From positions 1 to 37,619 of the forward strand of contig JAHHSA010000011.1 in assembly GCA_020025475.1 (NCBI GenBank): 37,619 nucleotides of DNA, given 5' to 3'. The notes beneath the pieces were generated by a model. That model did not search any database and was not told the origin of the DNA. It was given only the letters and a program-made list of their open reading frames with translations. Positions 1-8,197 of the stretch are shown here, piece by piece. Source of the stretch: Oscillibacter sp. GTDB taxonomy: Bacteria > Bacillota > Clostridia > Oscillospirales > Oscillospiraceae. A program made the position numbers and the translations under genes. The first letter of the stretch is position 1, and each line of letters begins with the position of its first letter.

Positions 1-1160
1 GCTATGGCATGGAAGGTGCTGACACCGATCCGGTGACTGTGACCAACTATAAAAACTGCCTTGCGCTAAAGGCTGTCCCGCTGTCGGAAGGTGTCAAGCT
101 TGTGGCGGGGGACAGCGCAGATCTCATCATCTCCGGCAATAAGGCGGATAAAGGCGGCGGTATCGGTGCCAACGGTGGCATCGTAATCGGAAGAGACTCC
201 GCGACCTCGGTTCAGATCACTAAGGTTTGGTCGGGTGACCGTGAAAGCAGCCGTCCAGACGTTGTGACTGTGAATCTGCTGAGCAATGGAACGGTTGTGG
301 ATACCGTAGAGCTGGCTGCGGAGGGTGGCTGGCAATACACCTTTGCGGACCTGCCCACGGTGGACAAAAATGGCCAGGCCTATCATTATTCAGTCTCCGA
401 GGCGACTGTTCCCGGATATACTACACAGATCATAGGGGATGCGCAGACCGGCTTCACCATCACCAACACCAAAAGGAATACCTCCGGTGACGGCAGTGGC
501 GGCGGCAACCGCTACACCAGCCTGACGGTACAAAAAATCTGGCTGCTGGATGACGGCGGCAAGGCCACTGATTCCATCCAGGTGAAGCTGCTCCGTGATG
601 GGCAGCAGTATGAAACTGTGGATCTCAACGAGGGGAATCAATGGAAGCATTTCTGGAACCGTCTGGATGCGCAATATAGCTGGTCGATTGCCGAGATCAA
701 TGTCCCGGAGGGATTTGTTTCAACCGTGTCCAAGCATGGCAACATCTGGACGATTACAAATGATGATACCCTTGGTACAGTGGGACCTGTCGATCCTGAC
801 AGGCCCGTGGATCCTGACAGGCCCGTCGATCCTGACAGGCCCATCGATCCTGACAGGCCCGTCGATCCTGACAGGCCCGTCGATCCTGACAGACCCGTCG
901 ATCCTGACAGGCCCATCGATCCTGACAAACCCGTCGATCCTGACAGGCCCATCGATCCTGACAAACCCGTTGATGCTGATAAGCCTGTCGATCCTGACAG
1001 ACCCGTCGGCCCTGATACCCCTGCTGACCCAGCTCAGCCGAGCCTGCCTCAGACAGGGCAGCTCTGGTGGCCCGTTTGGCTGCTGAGCGCCGCAGGCATT
1101 GCGCTGCTTCTATTTGGCATACTTCAAAAAAAGAAATACCGTGGAAAGCATGAAGCGTAA
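1..1160 (+). CDS. LPXTG cell-wall-anchored surface protein with Cna-B domains (5' end outside window)
   Basis: The reading frame is open from the window edge (first full codon at 3), so this is the C-terminal part of a larger secreted adhesin; the Met codon at 9 is probably internal. The first visible residues (SGNKADKGGGIGANGG) look like the last turns of a right-handed beta-helix. Two Cna-B-type beta-sandwich repeats follow (about residues 65-155 and 168-255 from the Met at 9), each with the Lys near its start, Glu before the last strands and terminal ITN/TITND that usually form an intramolecular isopeptide bond. Next come about 13 hexapeptides of the form (V/I)DPD(R/K)P, a stiff wall-spanning stalk. 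The end is a sorting signal: LPQTG, a hydrophobic segment and the basic tail KKKYRGK. The stop overlaps the sortase start, so the two are probably co-translated. The ligand cannot be inferred. Confidence 0.9.
   Translation, partial: YGMEGADTDPVTVTNYKNCLALKAVPLSEGVKLVAGDSADLIISGNKADKGGGIGANGGIVIGRDSATSVQITKVWSGDRESSRPDVVTVNLLSNGTVVDTVELAAEGGWQYTFADLPTVDKNGQAYHYSVSEATVPGYTTQIIGDAQTGFTITNTKRNTSGDGSGGGNRYTSLTVQKIWLLDDGGKATDSIQVKLLRDGQQYETVDLNEGNQWKHFWNRLDAQYSWSIAEINVPEGFVSTVSKHGNIWTITNDDTLGTVGPVDPDRPVDPDRPVDPDRPIDPDRPVDPDRPVDPDRPVDPDRPIDPDKPVDPDRPIDPDKPVDADKPVDPDRPVGPDTPADPAQPSLPQTGQLWWPVWLLSAAGIALLLFGILQKKKYRGKHEA
789..1022 (+). repeat. Tandem 18-bp repeat encoding Pro/Asp hexapeptides
   Basis: About 13 tandem copies of an 18-base unit (consensus GATCCTGACAGGCCCGTC) encode (V/I)DPD(R/K)P. 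Because 18 is a multiple of three and the unit lacks stops, several other frames stay open through it, giving spurious open frames on both strands. Neighbouring units differ mainly at the Arg/Lys and Val/Ile codons, and the last units (VDADKP, VGPDTP) are more diverged. Copy number is likely to vary between strains. Confidence 0.9.
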
Positions 1161-1749
1161 ATTATGTATTTGGGGAGGGTTGTTGCTTCTGGCAGCAGCC
1201 CTCTCGCTCAGTCTTTATAATAGATATGAGGCAAATCGAGGGGGGGCAGCTGCCGAACACGCGCTTAAGGAACTGGAAATACAGAAAGATATTCAGACTA
1301 TCCCAGAACTTTCTCAGGATAACGAACTTCCAGCCTATTTATTAGATCCGGCCATCGAGATGCCTACCACTGAGATAGATGGGGTAGCGTATATCGGTGT
1401 ACTGGAGATCCCTTCTCTAGACTTGTCCCTGCCCATCATTAGTCAATGGAGTAACAGCAATTTAAAATTGGCTCCCTGCCGATACAAAGGGTCCGCTTAC
1501 CTGGATAATCTAATCATTGCAGGACATAACTATAAGAGGCACTTTACAGCATTAAAAAAATTAGAGATTGGAGCGGAGCTTTTTTTTACAGATGAGAGTG
1601 GAAACCGGTTTTCATACAGGGTGTCCAACTTTGAGGAATTGCCTGGTACCGCCATTGAGCAGATGGAAGGCGGAGATTGGGACATGACGCTCTTTACCTG
1701 TACGGCAGGTGGAAAGGCAAGATTTACAATACGGTGCTTGAAAACTTAG
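1150..1749 (+). CDS. Sortase (cysteine transpeptidase)
   Basis: A 199-residue membrane-anchored sortase: a short basic N-terminus, one membrane segment (about residues 6-22), a linker, then the sortase beta-barrel. Catalytic residues are visible: His126 in AGHNYKRHF, Cys184 in TLFTC and Arg191 in the following strand (GGKARFTIRC). Sortases cut the LPXTG signal between Thr and Gly and join the protein to the cell wall or to another subunit. There is no C-terminal membrane helix, which argues against a classical class C pilin sortase; the exact class is uncertain. I chose the ATG at 1150 because it directly precedes the basic/hydrophobic signal anchor; an upstream in-frame ATG at 1099 would lie inside the adhesin sorting signal. 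It overlaps the adhesin by 11 bases, so that protein is its likely substrate. Base composition is visibly more AT-rich than genes after position 2460, as expected for acquired DNA. Confidence 0.88.
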   Translation: MKRKLCIWGGLLLLAAALSLSLYNRYEANRGGAAAEHALKELEIQKDIQTIPELSQDNELPAYLLDPAIEMPTTEIDGVAYIGVLEIPSLDLSLPIISQWSNSNLKLAPCRYKGSAYLDNLIIAGHNYKRHFTALKKLEIGAELFFTDESGNRFSYRVSNFEELPGTAIEQMEGGDWDMTLFTCTAGGKARFTIRCLKT

Positions 1750-1783
1750 AGAATTCATTCTAGTACAGAATTATTTGATAGTG

Positions 1784-2233
1784 TTTGTACAAGCGGTGGC
1801 GGGTGCTGCGTACAAAACGCCATATATCTGCAAAAGGACTTTTGATGACGGCCCAGTCCTTTCCACAGTATATAAGCGCCCCCAGGACGATGAAGGGCTG
1901 GGGTGAGTGGTGGAAATACGTTCATGATGAGCACTATGACTGCGTGATTTGCCCGAGTATCAGGGGGTGCACGATAGCACTGCAAACCCAGAAGGTTACC
2001 GGGAATATGAAAGTGATCTGCAGATTTTCGCATGAGAATGCCCGCTACACACCGAAGCACAAGGAGCTGTACCGGCGACGTAATGAAACCATTGAACGGG
2101 GCTTTGCGGGTACCAAAGAAAAACACGCCATACATTATACACGATCCCGAGGCTTAGCCCACACTACAAATTGGCTAAAGCTTCAATTTGATGCCATGAA
2201 CCTCAAAAACTGGCTGGATGGAAATGGACGCAG
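1784..2233 (+). pseudogene. Decayed IS1182-type transposase fragment
   Basis: Pieces of the C-terminal half of an IS1182-family DDE transposase alternate between two reading frames. One frame carries an AAYKTPYICKRTFDDGP stretch (about 1800-1850) and, later, NPEGYREYESDLQI (about 1985-2026). The other carries KYVHDEHYDCVICP (about 1911-1955) and the strongest match, from HKELYRRRNETIERGFA through KEKHAIHYTR and RGLAHTTNW to AMNLKNW (about 2055-2215). At least three frame changes are needed, the N-terminal half is absent, and the Cys-rich stretch normally found between these blocks seems deleted. A 170-codon frame (1785-2297) stays open across part of this but is not an intact gene. I did not find terminal inverted repeats. 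Confidence 0.8.
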
Positions 2234-2326
2234 TATAGCGCATCTTGCTATTTCTCATATGCAGCCCATTTACGAACGAAACCCGGCTTGCGCTTGACGC
2301 ACAGTCGGATTGTTCGACGCTCTGGG

Positions 2327-2357
2327 AAGGAGCCAATTTTTGGCTCCTTCTTCATTT
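2327..2357 (+). terminator. Hairpin with T-rich tail
   Basis: AAGGAGCCA and TGGCTCCTT form a 9-bp stem around a 5-base loop, followed by CTTCATTTTT. It separates the accessory locus from the HAD phosphatase gene. The T tract is interrupted, so confidence is moderate. Confidence 0.55.
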
Positions 2358-2388
2358 TTGGGAAAACTGCTAGCTCTTCCGGTTTTCC

Positions 2389-2417
2389 TTGCGGTTGGCG
2401 GGCGGGCATGGTAAAAT
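2389..2417 (+). promoter_or_regulatory. Putative sigma-A promoter of the HAD phosphatase gene
   Basis: TTGCGG (2389-2394), a 17-base spacer and TAAAAT (2412-2417) lie about 50 bases before the ATG at 2467, just after a terminator-like hairpin. Confidence 0.5.
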
Positions 2418-2466
2418 CACGTTGTATCATCAAAGAATCGATTTTTACGAAAAGGAGGAGCGTGCA

Positions 2467-3126
2467 ATGTATCGGTATATTCTGTATGATCTGGACGGCA
2501 CGCTGACCGACTCCAAGGAGGGCATCCTGAACTGCCTCCGCTATGCGTTTGAGAAAATGGACAAGCCGGAGCCGGATGAAAGCGTATTGATTAAATTTAT
2601 CGGACCTCCGCTTCAGGATTCCTTTGCGGAGTTCTGCGGCTTTACACCTGAGGAGGCCCGTCAGGGCATTTTGTTGTTCCGAGAGCGCTATGCACCCATT
2701 GGAAAGTTTGAAAACGCGGCGGCACCGGGGATGCCAGAGCTGTGCGCACGGCTGAAGGAACAGGGGTATATTCAGGCCCTGGCCTCCTCTAAGCCGGAAG
2801 AAATGTGTATCCCTATCTGCGAGAAGTTTGGCTATACGCCCTCTCTCCATGCCATTGTGGGTAGTCCCCCGGTGGGAGACTGGGAGAAAAAGGACGTTAT
2901 CCGGGAGGCTCTGCGCCGTCTGGGCGTGCCGGGGAACAACCTGAGCCAGGTGCTCATGGTGGGTGACCGTAAATTTGACGTGCTGGGTGCCAAGGCCTGC
3001 GGAATTGACTGCGTGGGCGTGGAGCTGTTTGGTTATGCTGCCCCCGGTGAGCTGGAGGCGGCTGGAGCGGTGGCGGTAGTCCGGTCTGCCGATGAGCTGG
3101 AGCAGTTCATTTTGCATCAAAAGTAA
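2467..3126 (+). CDS. HAD-superfamily phosphatase, phosphoglycolate phosphatase/5'-nucleotidase-like
   Basis: A 219-residue cytosolic HAD hydrolase with all four motifs: I, DLDGT (8-12) with the nucleophile Asp8 and acid Asp10; II, the Ser in ASSK (106-109); III, Lys141/142 in EKKDVI; IV, GDRKFD (166-171). The insertion between motifs I and II is a helical cap of the phosphoglycolate phosphatase (Gph/PpaX) type. Substrates in this group include phosphoglycolate, nucleoside monophosphates and sugar phosphates; the sequence does not decide. The ATG at 2467 follows AAGGAGGAG at good spacing; an in-frame ATG at 2389 falls in the promoter. The next genes (deoC, deoD) work on nucleosides and deoxyribose phosphate, so a nucleotidase role is possible, but 109 bases separate them. 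Confidence 0.85.
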   Translation: MYRYILYDLDGTLTDSKEGILNCLRYAFEKMDKPEPDESVLIKFIGPPLQDSFAEFCGFTPEEARQGILLFRERYAPIGKFENAAAPGMPELCARLKEQGYIQALASSKPEEMCIPICEKFGYTPSLHAIVGSPPVGDWEKKDVIREALRRLGVPGNNLSQVLMVGDRKFDVLGAKACGIDCVGVELFGYAAPGELEAAGAVAVVRSADELEQFILHQK

Positions 3127-3235
3127 TGCACGAAGCGCAAACAGAAGGCACTGCATCCATGGCTTGCTGATCTCAGGCGGTGCATGCACAGCGGGGCTTA
3201 TCATCAGTTGATTCATCAGAAAGAAAGGGGCTTTT

Positions 3236-3892
3236 ATGGAAATCAAGGAAATTTTGAGGAAGTGTGACCACACGCTGCTGGCCCAGACTGCGACCTGGGC
3301 GGAAATTCGGGCTGTCTGCGATGACGGCATGAAATACGGCTGCGCCAGCGTGTGCATTCCCGCCAGCTATGTGAGGGAGGCGGCAGAGTACGTGGCTGGA
3401 AAGCTGCCGATCTGTACAGTGATTGGCTTCCCCAACGGCTACGATACTACGGCAGCCAAGTGCTTCATGGCGGCAGACGCCGTGCAAAATGGCGCTGATG
3501 AGGTGGATATGGTCATCAATGTGGGCTGGGTGAAGGACAGCCGCTGGGATGAGATTCTCCAGGAGATCCGTGCAGTGAAGGAGGCCTGCGGCGGAAAGCT
3601 GCTGAAGGTCATTATCGAGACCTGCTTCCTCACCAATGCGGAGAAGGTCAAAATGTGTGAGATCGTCACTGCGTCCGGTGCCGATTACATCAAGACATCT
3701 ACCGGCTTTGGCGGCGGAGGAGCTACCCGAGAGGATGTGGCCCTCATGGCCAGCCATGTCGGTCCCAACGTCAAGATTAAGGCGGCGGGCGGCATTGCCG
3801 ATTTGCAGGACGCCAGAGATTTCATTGCGCTGGGAGCCTCCCGCCTGGGTACCAGCCGCATTGTGAAGGCCGTCAAGGCCATGGAGGAATGA
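3236..3892 (+). CDS. deoC: Deoxyribose-phosphate aldolase
   Basis: A 218-residue class I aldolase that splits 2-deoxyribose 5-phosphate into glyceraldehyde 3-phosphate and acetaldehyde, the last step of deoxynucleoside breakdown. The TIM-barrel motifs are intact: EVDMVIN with Asp91, the Schiff-base Lys153 in YIKTSTGF, and Lys182 in KIKAAGGI. Length is normal for the family. AAGAAAGGGG lies a few bases before the ATG. The stop is one base before the deoD start, so both are on one transcript: the phosphorylase frees (deoxy)ribose 1-phosphate and, after a mutase step (no mutase gene is visible here), the aldolase passes carbon to glycolysis. The 109-base stretch upstream shows no clear promoter or operator. 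Confidence 0.96.
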   Translation: MEIKEILRKCDHTLLAQTATWAEIRAVCDDGMKYGCASVCIPASYVREAAEYVAGKLPICTVIGFPNGYDTTAAKCFMAADAVQNGADEVDMVINVGWVKDSRWDEILQEIRAVKEACGGKLLKVIIETCFLTNAEKVKMCEIVTASGADYIKTSTGFGGGGATREDVALMASHVGPNVKIKAAGGIADLQDARDFIALGASRLGTSRIVKAVKAMEE

Positions 3893-3893
3893 G

Positions 3894-4607
3894 ATGGGAA
3901 CTCCGCACAATGAGGCGGCAAACGGCGCCTTCGCAAAAACCGTTTTGATGCCCGGTGACCCTCTGCGCGCCAAGCTGATTGCAGAGCAGTACCTGGAGGG
4001 AGCGGTGCTGGTGAACAATGTCCGGGGCATCCAGGGTTGGACCGGCACCTGGCAGGGCATACCCGTGTCCGTCATGGCCTCCGGTATGGGCATGCCATCC
4101 ATGGGCATCTACTCCTATGAGCTGTTCCACTTCTATGGTGTAGAGAACATCATCCGCATTGGCAGCGCCGGAGCCATCCACCCCGATTTGCAGCTGGGAG
4201 ATGTGGTGCTGGCCCAAGCTGCCTGCACCGACTCCAACTACGCCAGACAGTATTGCCTGCCAGGGACATATGCGCCCATTGCGGACTTTCACCTGTTGGA
4301 GACAGCCGTGGCCGCTGCCCGGAAAGATGGGGTAGAGCCGCCGGTGGGCAGTGTGCTTTCCTCGGATGCCTTCTATGAAAAATCCGGTACCAATCTGGAC
4401 TGGGGCGCTATGGGCGTGCTGGCTGTGGAGATGGAGACGGCAGCTCTCTACTGCAATGCCGCTGAGGCGGGCAAGCACGCTCTGGCGATGCTGACCATCT
4501 CTGACCGCCTGACCGATGATACCCACATGACCGCCGAAGAACGGCAGACTTCCTTTGGCAAGATGATTACGCTGGCTCTCAGGACTGCTCAGGCGCTGGC
4601 ATGCTAA
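3894..4607 (+). CDS. deoD: Purine nucleoside phosphorylase, DeoD type
   Basis: A 237-residue hexameric-type (NP-I family) phosphorylase that converts purine (deoxy)nucleosides and phosphate into free base and (deoxy)ribose 1-phosphate. Visible are the phosphate loop GDPLRAK (21-27), RIGSAGA (88-94), the ribose-binding VEMETA (178-183) and the catalytic Ser-Asp (203-204) in TISDRLTDD. It begins one base after the deoC stop, with the ribosome site inside the end of deoC (GGAGGAATGAG). A strong two-way terminator follows 33 bases after the stop, so the unit ends here. Confidence 0.96.
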   Translation: MGTPHNEAANGAFAKTVLMPGDPLRAKLIAEQYLEGAVLVNNVRGIQGWTGTWQGIPVSVMASGMGMPSMGIYSYELFHFYGVENIIRIGSAGAIHPDLQLGDVVLAQAACTDSNYARQYCLPGTYAPIADFHLLETAVAAARKDGVEPPVGSVLSSDAFYEKSGTNLDWGAMGVLAVEMETAALYCNAAEAGKHALAMLTISDRLTDDTHMTAEERQTSFGKMITLALRTAQALAC

Positions 4608-4640
4608 AAACGACTCCAAACTGTATATTATGATAAAATA

Positions 4641-4685
4641 AATCCCCTCTGTTGTGATAAAATGACAGCAGAGGGGATTTTTCAA
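4641..4685. terminator. Strong bidirectional terminator between deoD and ylbJ
   Basis: A 15-bp stem (AATCCCCTCTGTTGT with ACAGCAGAGGGGATT, one G-U pair) is followed by TTTTTC on the plus strand and by a T-rich stretch on the minus strand. It lies between two converging genes and can serve both. Confidence 0.85.
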
Positions 4686-5590
4686 GCCAAAATCCAGGGA
4701 GAGAGGGCCAAGGCAAGCAGGGCGGACAGGAGACCTTGAACGGCTTTCCCGCGGATGCATGGGCGGGCGGAAAGACCGGATTCTTCCAAAACGGCGGCCG
4801 TCTGAACCAGCACAGAGACCCCGCCGAAGCCGGTGCAGCCGGCAGCGAGAACCAGAGAGAATCGGTCCGACCGGAGCCGGGGGGTCAGGGAAAAGAGTTC
4901 CGTCAGACCGATGAGAACGTCTGGCAGCCGCCCTGTCATGGCCCGGATGGGAGTCAGCAGTACGTAGAAAAAGATGACACAGGTACAGATGGAAAGAATG
5001 GCTCCGCAGCCGTGGGAGAGGGCAGCGGTAAGTGCGCCAGTCATGGACAGATTGACAGGCGGAGTGGGCGGAAGCTCCCGCCGATCCGAAATATGGTGGC
5101 ACAGCAAAAGGCCCGTCAGCAGAGCGGCAGAAAGGTGGATGAGCCACAGATAGACTCCTGTGCGGGTACTGCTGAACACCCCCTGTCCCAGGACGCCGAT
5201 GAGGAACACGGGATTGGAGTTGCTGCAAAAGGTCAGCAGGCGGTCTGTCTCGGAGCGGGTCAGCCGCCCCTGCTGATGGAGGGCGGCGGCAGTTCGCGCA
5301 CCGATGGGGTAACCGCCCACCAAACCAAGCACCAGGGCTGAGGCGGCACAGCCGGGAAGGCCGAAAAGGGCCATCAACGGCGCGAAGAGTGCGGCTAGCT
5401 GCTGCCCGAAGCCCAGGGAGATCAGAAGGTCCGAGACGATGAGGAAGGGCAGCAGGGCCGGTACCACCGAAGTGCCGCACAGGCGCAGAGCCGCTCCGGC
5501 GGCAGCGCGGACGGCACCGCTGTCCGCCAGCAGCCAGATCAGAAGCCCGCAGAAGGGCAGGGTAGAAAAGAATCCGAAATGTTGTTTCAT
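4682..5590 (-). CDS. ylbJ: Sporulation integral membrane protein YlbJ
   Basis: A 302-residue polytopic membrane protein with about eight hydrophobic segments and the nucleoside-recognition/Gate signature around GLVGGYPIGARTAAAL, typical of YlbJ. In Bacillus, ylbJ is a sigma-E-controlled sporulation gene needed for normal spore coat and cortex; the molecular activity is unclear. I chose the Met of MKQHFGFF at 5590, which leads directly into the first membrane helix; longer in-frame starts (up to 5686) would add a non-hydrophobic stretch and run into yqfC. The ribosome site before 5590 is weak. It is divergent from yqfC with a 94-base gap, so the two sporulation units may share a regulatory region. 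Confidence 0.88.
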   Translation of the reverse strand: MKQHFGFFSTLPFCGLLIWLLADSGAVRAAAGAALRLCGTSVVPALLPFLIVSDLLISLGFGQQLAALFAPLMALFGLPGCAASALVLGLVGGYPIGARTAAALHQQGRLTRSETDRLLTFCSNSNPVFLIGVLGQGVFSSTRTGVYLWLIHLSAALLTGLLLCHHISDRRELPPTPPVNLSMTGALTAALSHGCGAILSICTCVIFFYVLLTPIRAMTGRLPDVLIGLTELFSLTPRLRSDRFSLVLAAGCTGFGGVSVLVQTAAVLEESGLSARPCIRGKAVQGLLSALLALALSPWILA

Positions 5591-5605
5591 GCAATCACCG
5601 CTACA

Positions 5606-5632
5606 GCCTATGTGCGGTTCGCTCCATACATG
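5606..5632 (+). promoter_or_regulatory. Possible sigma-E-like promoter for yqfCD
   Basis: CATACATG (5625-5632) resembles the sigma-E -10 box (CATACAnT) and lies 12 bases after GCCTATG, a weak -35 match, about 50 bases before yqfC. The call rests partly on knowing that yqfCD belongs to the sigma-E regulon in Bacillus; the match is imperfect and the spacer is short. Confidence 0.3.
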
Positions 5633-5684
5633 CCGCAGGCAAGTTTCCGGGCGGGAGCGCATAGGGTTGTGGGGAGGTGAGACC

Positions 5685-5966
5685 ATGGAACGGAATCGAA
5701 ACAGCGGCGTGCTGGATACAGTGGCGGAGCTTTTTGACCTGCCAGGGGACGTGGTGGCGGGGCTGCCCCATCTGGAAATGATCGGAAACCGTCAGCTGTA
5801 TCTGGAGCACCACAGCGGAATCCTGTCCTATCAGCAGGACTGTATTGATGTCAATACCCCCGGCGGCATCCTGCGTGTAACGGGGGAACACTTGACGCTG
5901 CTGGCCATGACGGCGGGAGCGGTTCGGATTGGCGGAACCATCCGGGCAGCGGAATGGGTGCGGTGA
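5685..5966 (+). CDS. yqfC: Sporulation protein YqfC
   Basis: A 93-residue protein matching the YqfC family (YabP/YqfC superfamily), made of short beta strands with the conserved pattern LPHLEMIGNRQLYLEHHSGILSY and a later VTGEHLTLLAM. In Bacillus it is a mother-cell sigma-E gene of unknown biochemical role, almost always next to yqfD, as here. GGGGAGGTGAG ends five bases before the ATG at 5685, an excellent ribosome site; in-frame starts further upstream overlap the divergent ylbJ leader and lack such a site. The stop at 5966 is four bases before the yqfD start. Confidence 0.92.
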   Translation: MERNRNSGVLDTVAELFDLPGDVVAGLPHLEMIGNRQLYLEHHSGILSYQQDCIDVNTPGGILRVTGEHLTLLAMTAGAVRIGGTIRAAEWVR

Positions 5967-5970
5967 GGGA

Positions 5971-7176
5971 ATGCTGACAGGACTGGTGAATCGGCTGCGG
6001 GGCCAGGTGCGTATCCGGGTGGAGAGCGCCTTTCCTGAGCGGGTGCTGAATCTCTGTGGTGCCCACGAGCTGAGCTTTTGGGATCTGCGCTGGGAGTCTC
6101 CCGTGGCCTTTACCTGCCGGATGCGCCGGGTGGACTTCCAACGCCTCCGACAGGCGGCAGAGAAGCTGGAGTGCTCCCTGACTGTGGAGCGGGAGGAGGG
6201 GGCACCCTATACACTGGGCCGTCTCCTGGCAAGGCCCACCCTGGCTGTGGCAGGAGTGGTGTGCGGAGGAGCGCTGCTGCTGGGGTCCTTTTTCATCTGG
6301 GACTTCACGATCACCGGCAACCATACGGTGCCGGACGAGAAGATCCTGCGGGCGCTGGACCACTGCGGCGTGCAGCGTGGCGTGTTCGGTATGGTACTGG
6401 ACGGGGCAGACATCCGAAATCATGTTCTGCTGGATCTGCCGGAGCTGGTGTGGATACAGGTGAATGTGTCCGGCTGCCGGGCCTATGTGGAGGTCCGGGA
6501 GCGACAGGACTGGCCGGAGATTGTGGATCGGCGGACGCCTTCCAATGTGATTGCGCGGCGGCCGGGGCTCGTTCTGGATGTAAGCGCCGGGGACGGACCA
6601 GCGGCGGTAGCGGCAGGGGATACGGTGGAGACAGGGGATCTGCTGATCTCCGGTGTAGAGGATACAGACACCGTGGGGGCCCGTGTCCTGGCGGGGCGGG
6701 GCAGTGTCACCGCCCGGACCTGGTACACGCTGACGGCCTCTGCCCCCCTGACGGCGCAGACCAGGCGCTATACCGGGGCGGAACGCCGCCGCTGTGCGCT
6801 GGTGATTGGCACACAGCGGGTAAATTTCTTTTCAAACAGTAGCCGAATGGGGGCAAACTGTGATAAAATAGTCCACAGGCATCCCTGGTCCCTGTTTGGG
6901 ATTCCACTGCCGGTGACCTGGGTGACGGAAATCTACCGCCCCTATGAGCGGGAGTCTGCTGTCTGGGCCCAGGAGGCGCTGGAAAAGCAGTTGGGTGGGG
7001 TGCTGGAAACGTATCTCAACAGCATTGTGACGCCTTACGGATCTGTCCGGTCCACACTGGTGACGTCCAGGACCCAGGGAGATACCCTGACTGTGACGCT
7101 GACGGCGGAGTGCCGGGAGGAGATCGGAGAGCGGGTGCCCCTGTACCGACAGGAGCCGTTAGTGGATACGGAATAG
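5971..7176 (+). CDS. yqfD: Sporulation protein YqfD
   Basis: A 401-residue YqfD-family protein. The N-terminal ~90 residues form a small soluble domain, followed by one membrane helix (about 89-110, AVAGVVCGGALLLGSFFIWDF), then a large extracytoplasmic part that starts with a POTRA-like stretch (ITGNHTVPDEKILRAL). The family is conserved in spore formers and expressed in the mother cell, but its role is not well defined. The ATG at 5971 follows GGTGAGGGA, which overlaps the yqfC stop, so translation is coupled. The position before phoH and ybeY is the standard order in Clostridia and Bacilli. Confidence 0.92.
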   Translation: MLTGLVNRLRGQVRIRVESAFPERVLNLCGAHELSFWDLRWESPVAFTCRMRRVDFQRLRQAAEKLECSLTVEREEGAPYTLGRLLARPTLAVAGVVCGGALLLGSFFIWDFTITGNHTVPDEKILRALDHCGVQRGVFGMVLDGADIRNHVLLDLPELVWIQVNVSGCRAYVEVRERQDWPEIVDRRTPSNVIARRPGLVLDVSAGDGPAAVAAGDTVETGDLLISGVEDTDTVGARVLAGRGSVTARTWYTLTASAPLTAQTRRYTGAERRRCALVIGTQRVNFFSNSSRMGANCDKIVHRHPWSLFGIPLPVTWVTEIYRPYERESAVWAQEALEKQLGGVLETYLNSIVTPYGSVRSTLVTSRTQGDTLTVTLTAECREEIGERVPLYRQEPLVDTE

Positions 7177-7224
7177 ATCAGAATACGGACGGAAACGCCC
7201 GAAAACGCAGGAGTGAAGCAAACA

Positions 7225-8196
7225 TTGGAACAGAGAATCAGTATTGACCGACTGGAAGAGGCAGTAAATATTTTCGGGTCCTTTGATGAGAACATCCGGC
7301 TTTTGGAGCAGGAGTTCTCCGTCACCGTGGTGAACCGGGAGGGGGAGCTGCGGGCTGAGGGCGACGAGGAAAACGTGGACCTTGCGGCCCGGGCCATCCG
7401 GGCCATGCTGTCCTTGGCTGCCCGGGGCGAACACATCGGGGAGCAGGAGGTACGCTATGTCATCGGTCTGGTCCGCAGCGGCAAGGAGGAGCGCATCTCT
7501 GAGCTGACGGCAGATGTGCTTTGCATCTCTGCCAAGGGCCGTCCGGTAAAGCCAAAGACCATCGGTCAGAAGAATTATATCAGCTCGGTGCTGCGCAACA
7601 CCATCACTATCGGCGTGGGGCCTGCCGGCACCGGCAAGACCTATCTTGCTGTGGCGGCAGCGGTTCAGGCATTCCGGGACAAGCAGGTCAACCGCATCAT
7701 CCTGACCCGTCCGGCAGTGGAGGCCGGGGAGCGGCTGGGCTTCCTGCCCGGCGACCTGCAAAGCAAAGTGGACCCGTACCTGCGGCCCCTTTACGACGCC
7801 CTCTTCGATATGCTGGGCGCAGAGACCTATCAGAAATATATGGAGCGGGGCAGCATTGAGGTGGCCCCGCTGGCCTACATGAGAGGCCGAACCCTGGATG
7901 ATAGCTTCATCATTCTGGATGAGGCGCAGAACACCTCCAGGGAGCAAATGAAAATGTTTCTGACCCGCCTGGGCTTCGGCTCCAAAATCGTCATCACCGG
8001 AGACGTGACCCAGATTGACTTGCCCGACGGCAAGTTCTCTGGCCTGAAAGAGGCGATGCGGGTTTTAAAAAACGTGGACGGCATTGGCATCTGCGAGCTG
8101 GGCAACGAGGACGTGGTGCGTCACGTCATGGTCCAGCGAATCGTGGAGGCCTATGAAGAGGACGAAAAACGCAGAGCGAAGAAGGGCGGCAAGTAA
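7225..8196 (+). CDS. phoH: PhoH family ATPase
   Basis: A 323-residue PhoH-type P-loop ATPase of the helicase-like RecD fold, often linked to RNA metabolism and ribosome assembly next to ybeY. Walker A is GPAGTGKT (about 132-139), Walker B is IILDEAQN (about 229-236), and there is a sensor GDVTQIDLP. The N-terminal ~100 residues are the usual KH-like/PhoH N domain (FGSFDENIRLLEQEF). The start is uncertain: a GTG at 7213 is in frame, but the only AGGAG (7209-7213) overlaps it and cannot serve it; the TTG at 7225 has that AGGAG 11 bases upstream and gives the family-like start MEQRISID. It ends one base before ybeY. Confidence 0.93.
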   Translation: MEQRISIDRLEEAVNIFGSFDENIRLLEQEFSVTVVNREGELRAEGDEENVDLAARAIRAMLSLAARGEHIGEQEVRYVIGLVRSGKEERISELTADVLCISAKGRPVKPKTIGQKNYISSVLRNTITIGVGPAGTGKTYLAVAAAVQAFRDKQVNRIILTRPAVEAGERLGFLPGDLQSKVDPYLRPLYDALFDMLGAETYQKYMERGSIEVAPLAYMRGRTLDDSFIILDEAQNTSREQMKMFLTRLGFGSKIVITGDVTQIDLPDGKFSGLKEAMRVLKNVDGIGICELGNEDVVRHVMVQRIVEAYEEDEKRRAKKGGK

Positions 8197-8197
8197 G

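Noticed and set aside
595..1086. Long open frames on both strands through the stalk repeats (for example 595-1086 plus and 638-964 minus).
   Set aside because: They arise because the 18-base repeat has no stop in several frames; they lack ribosome sites and domain content.
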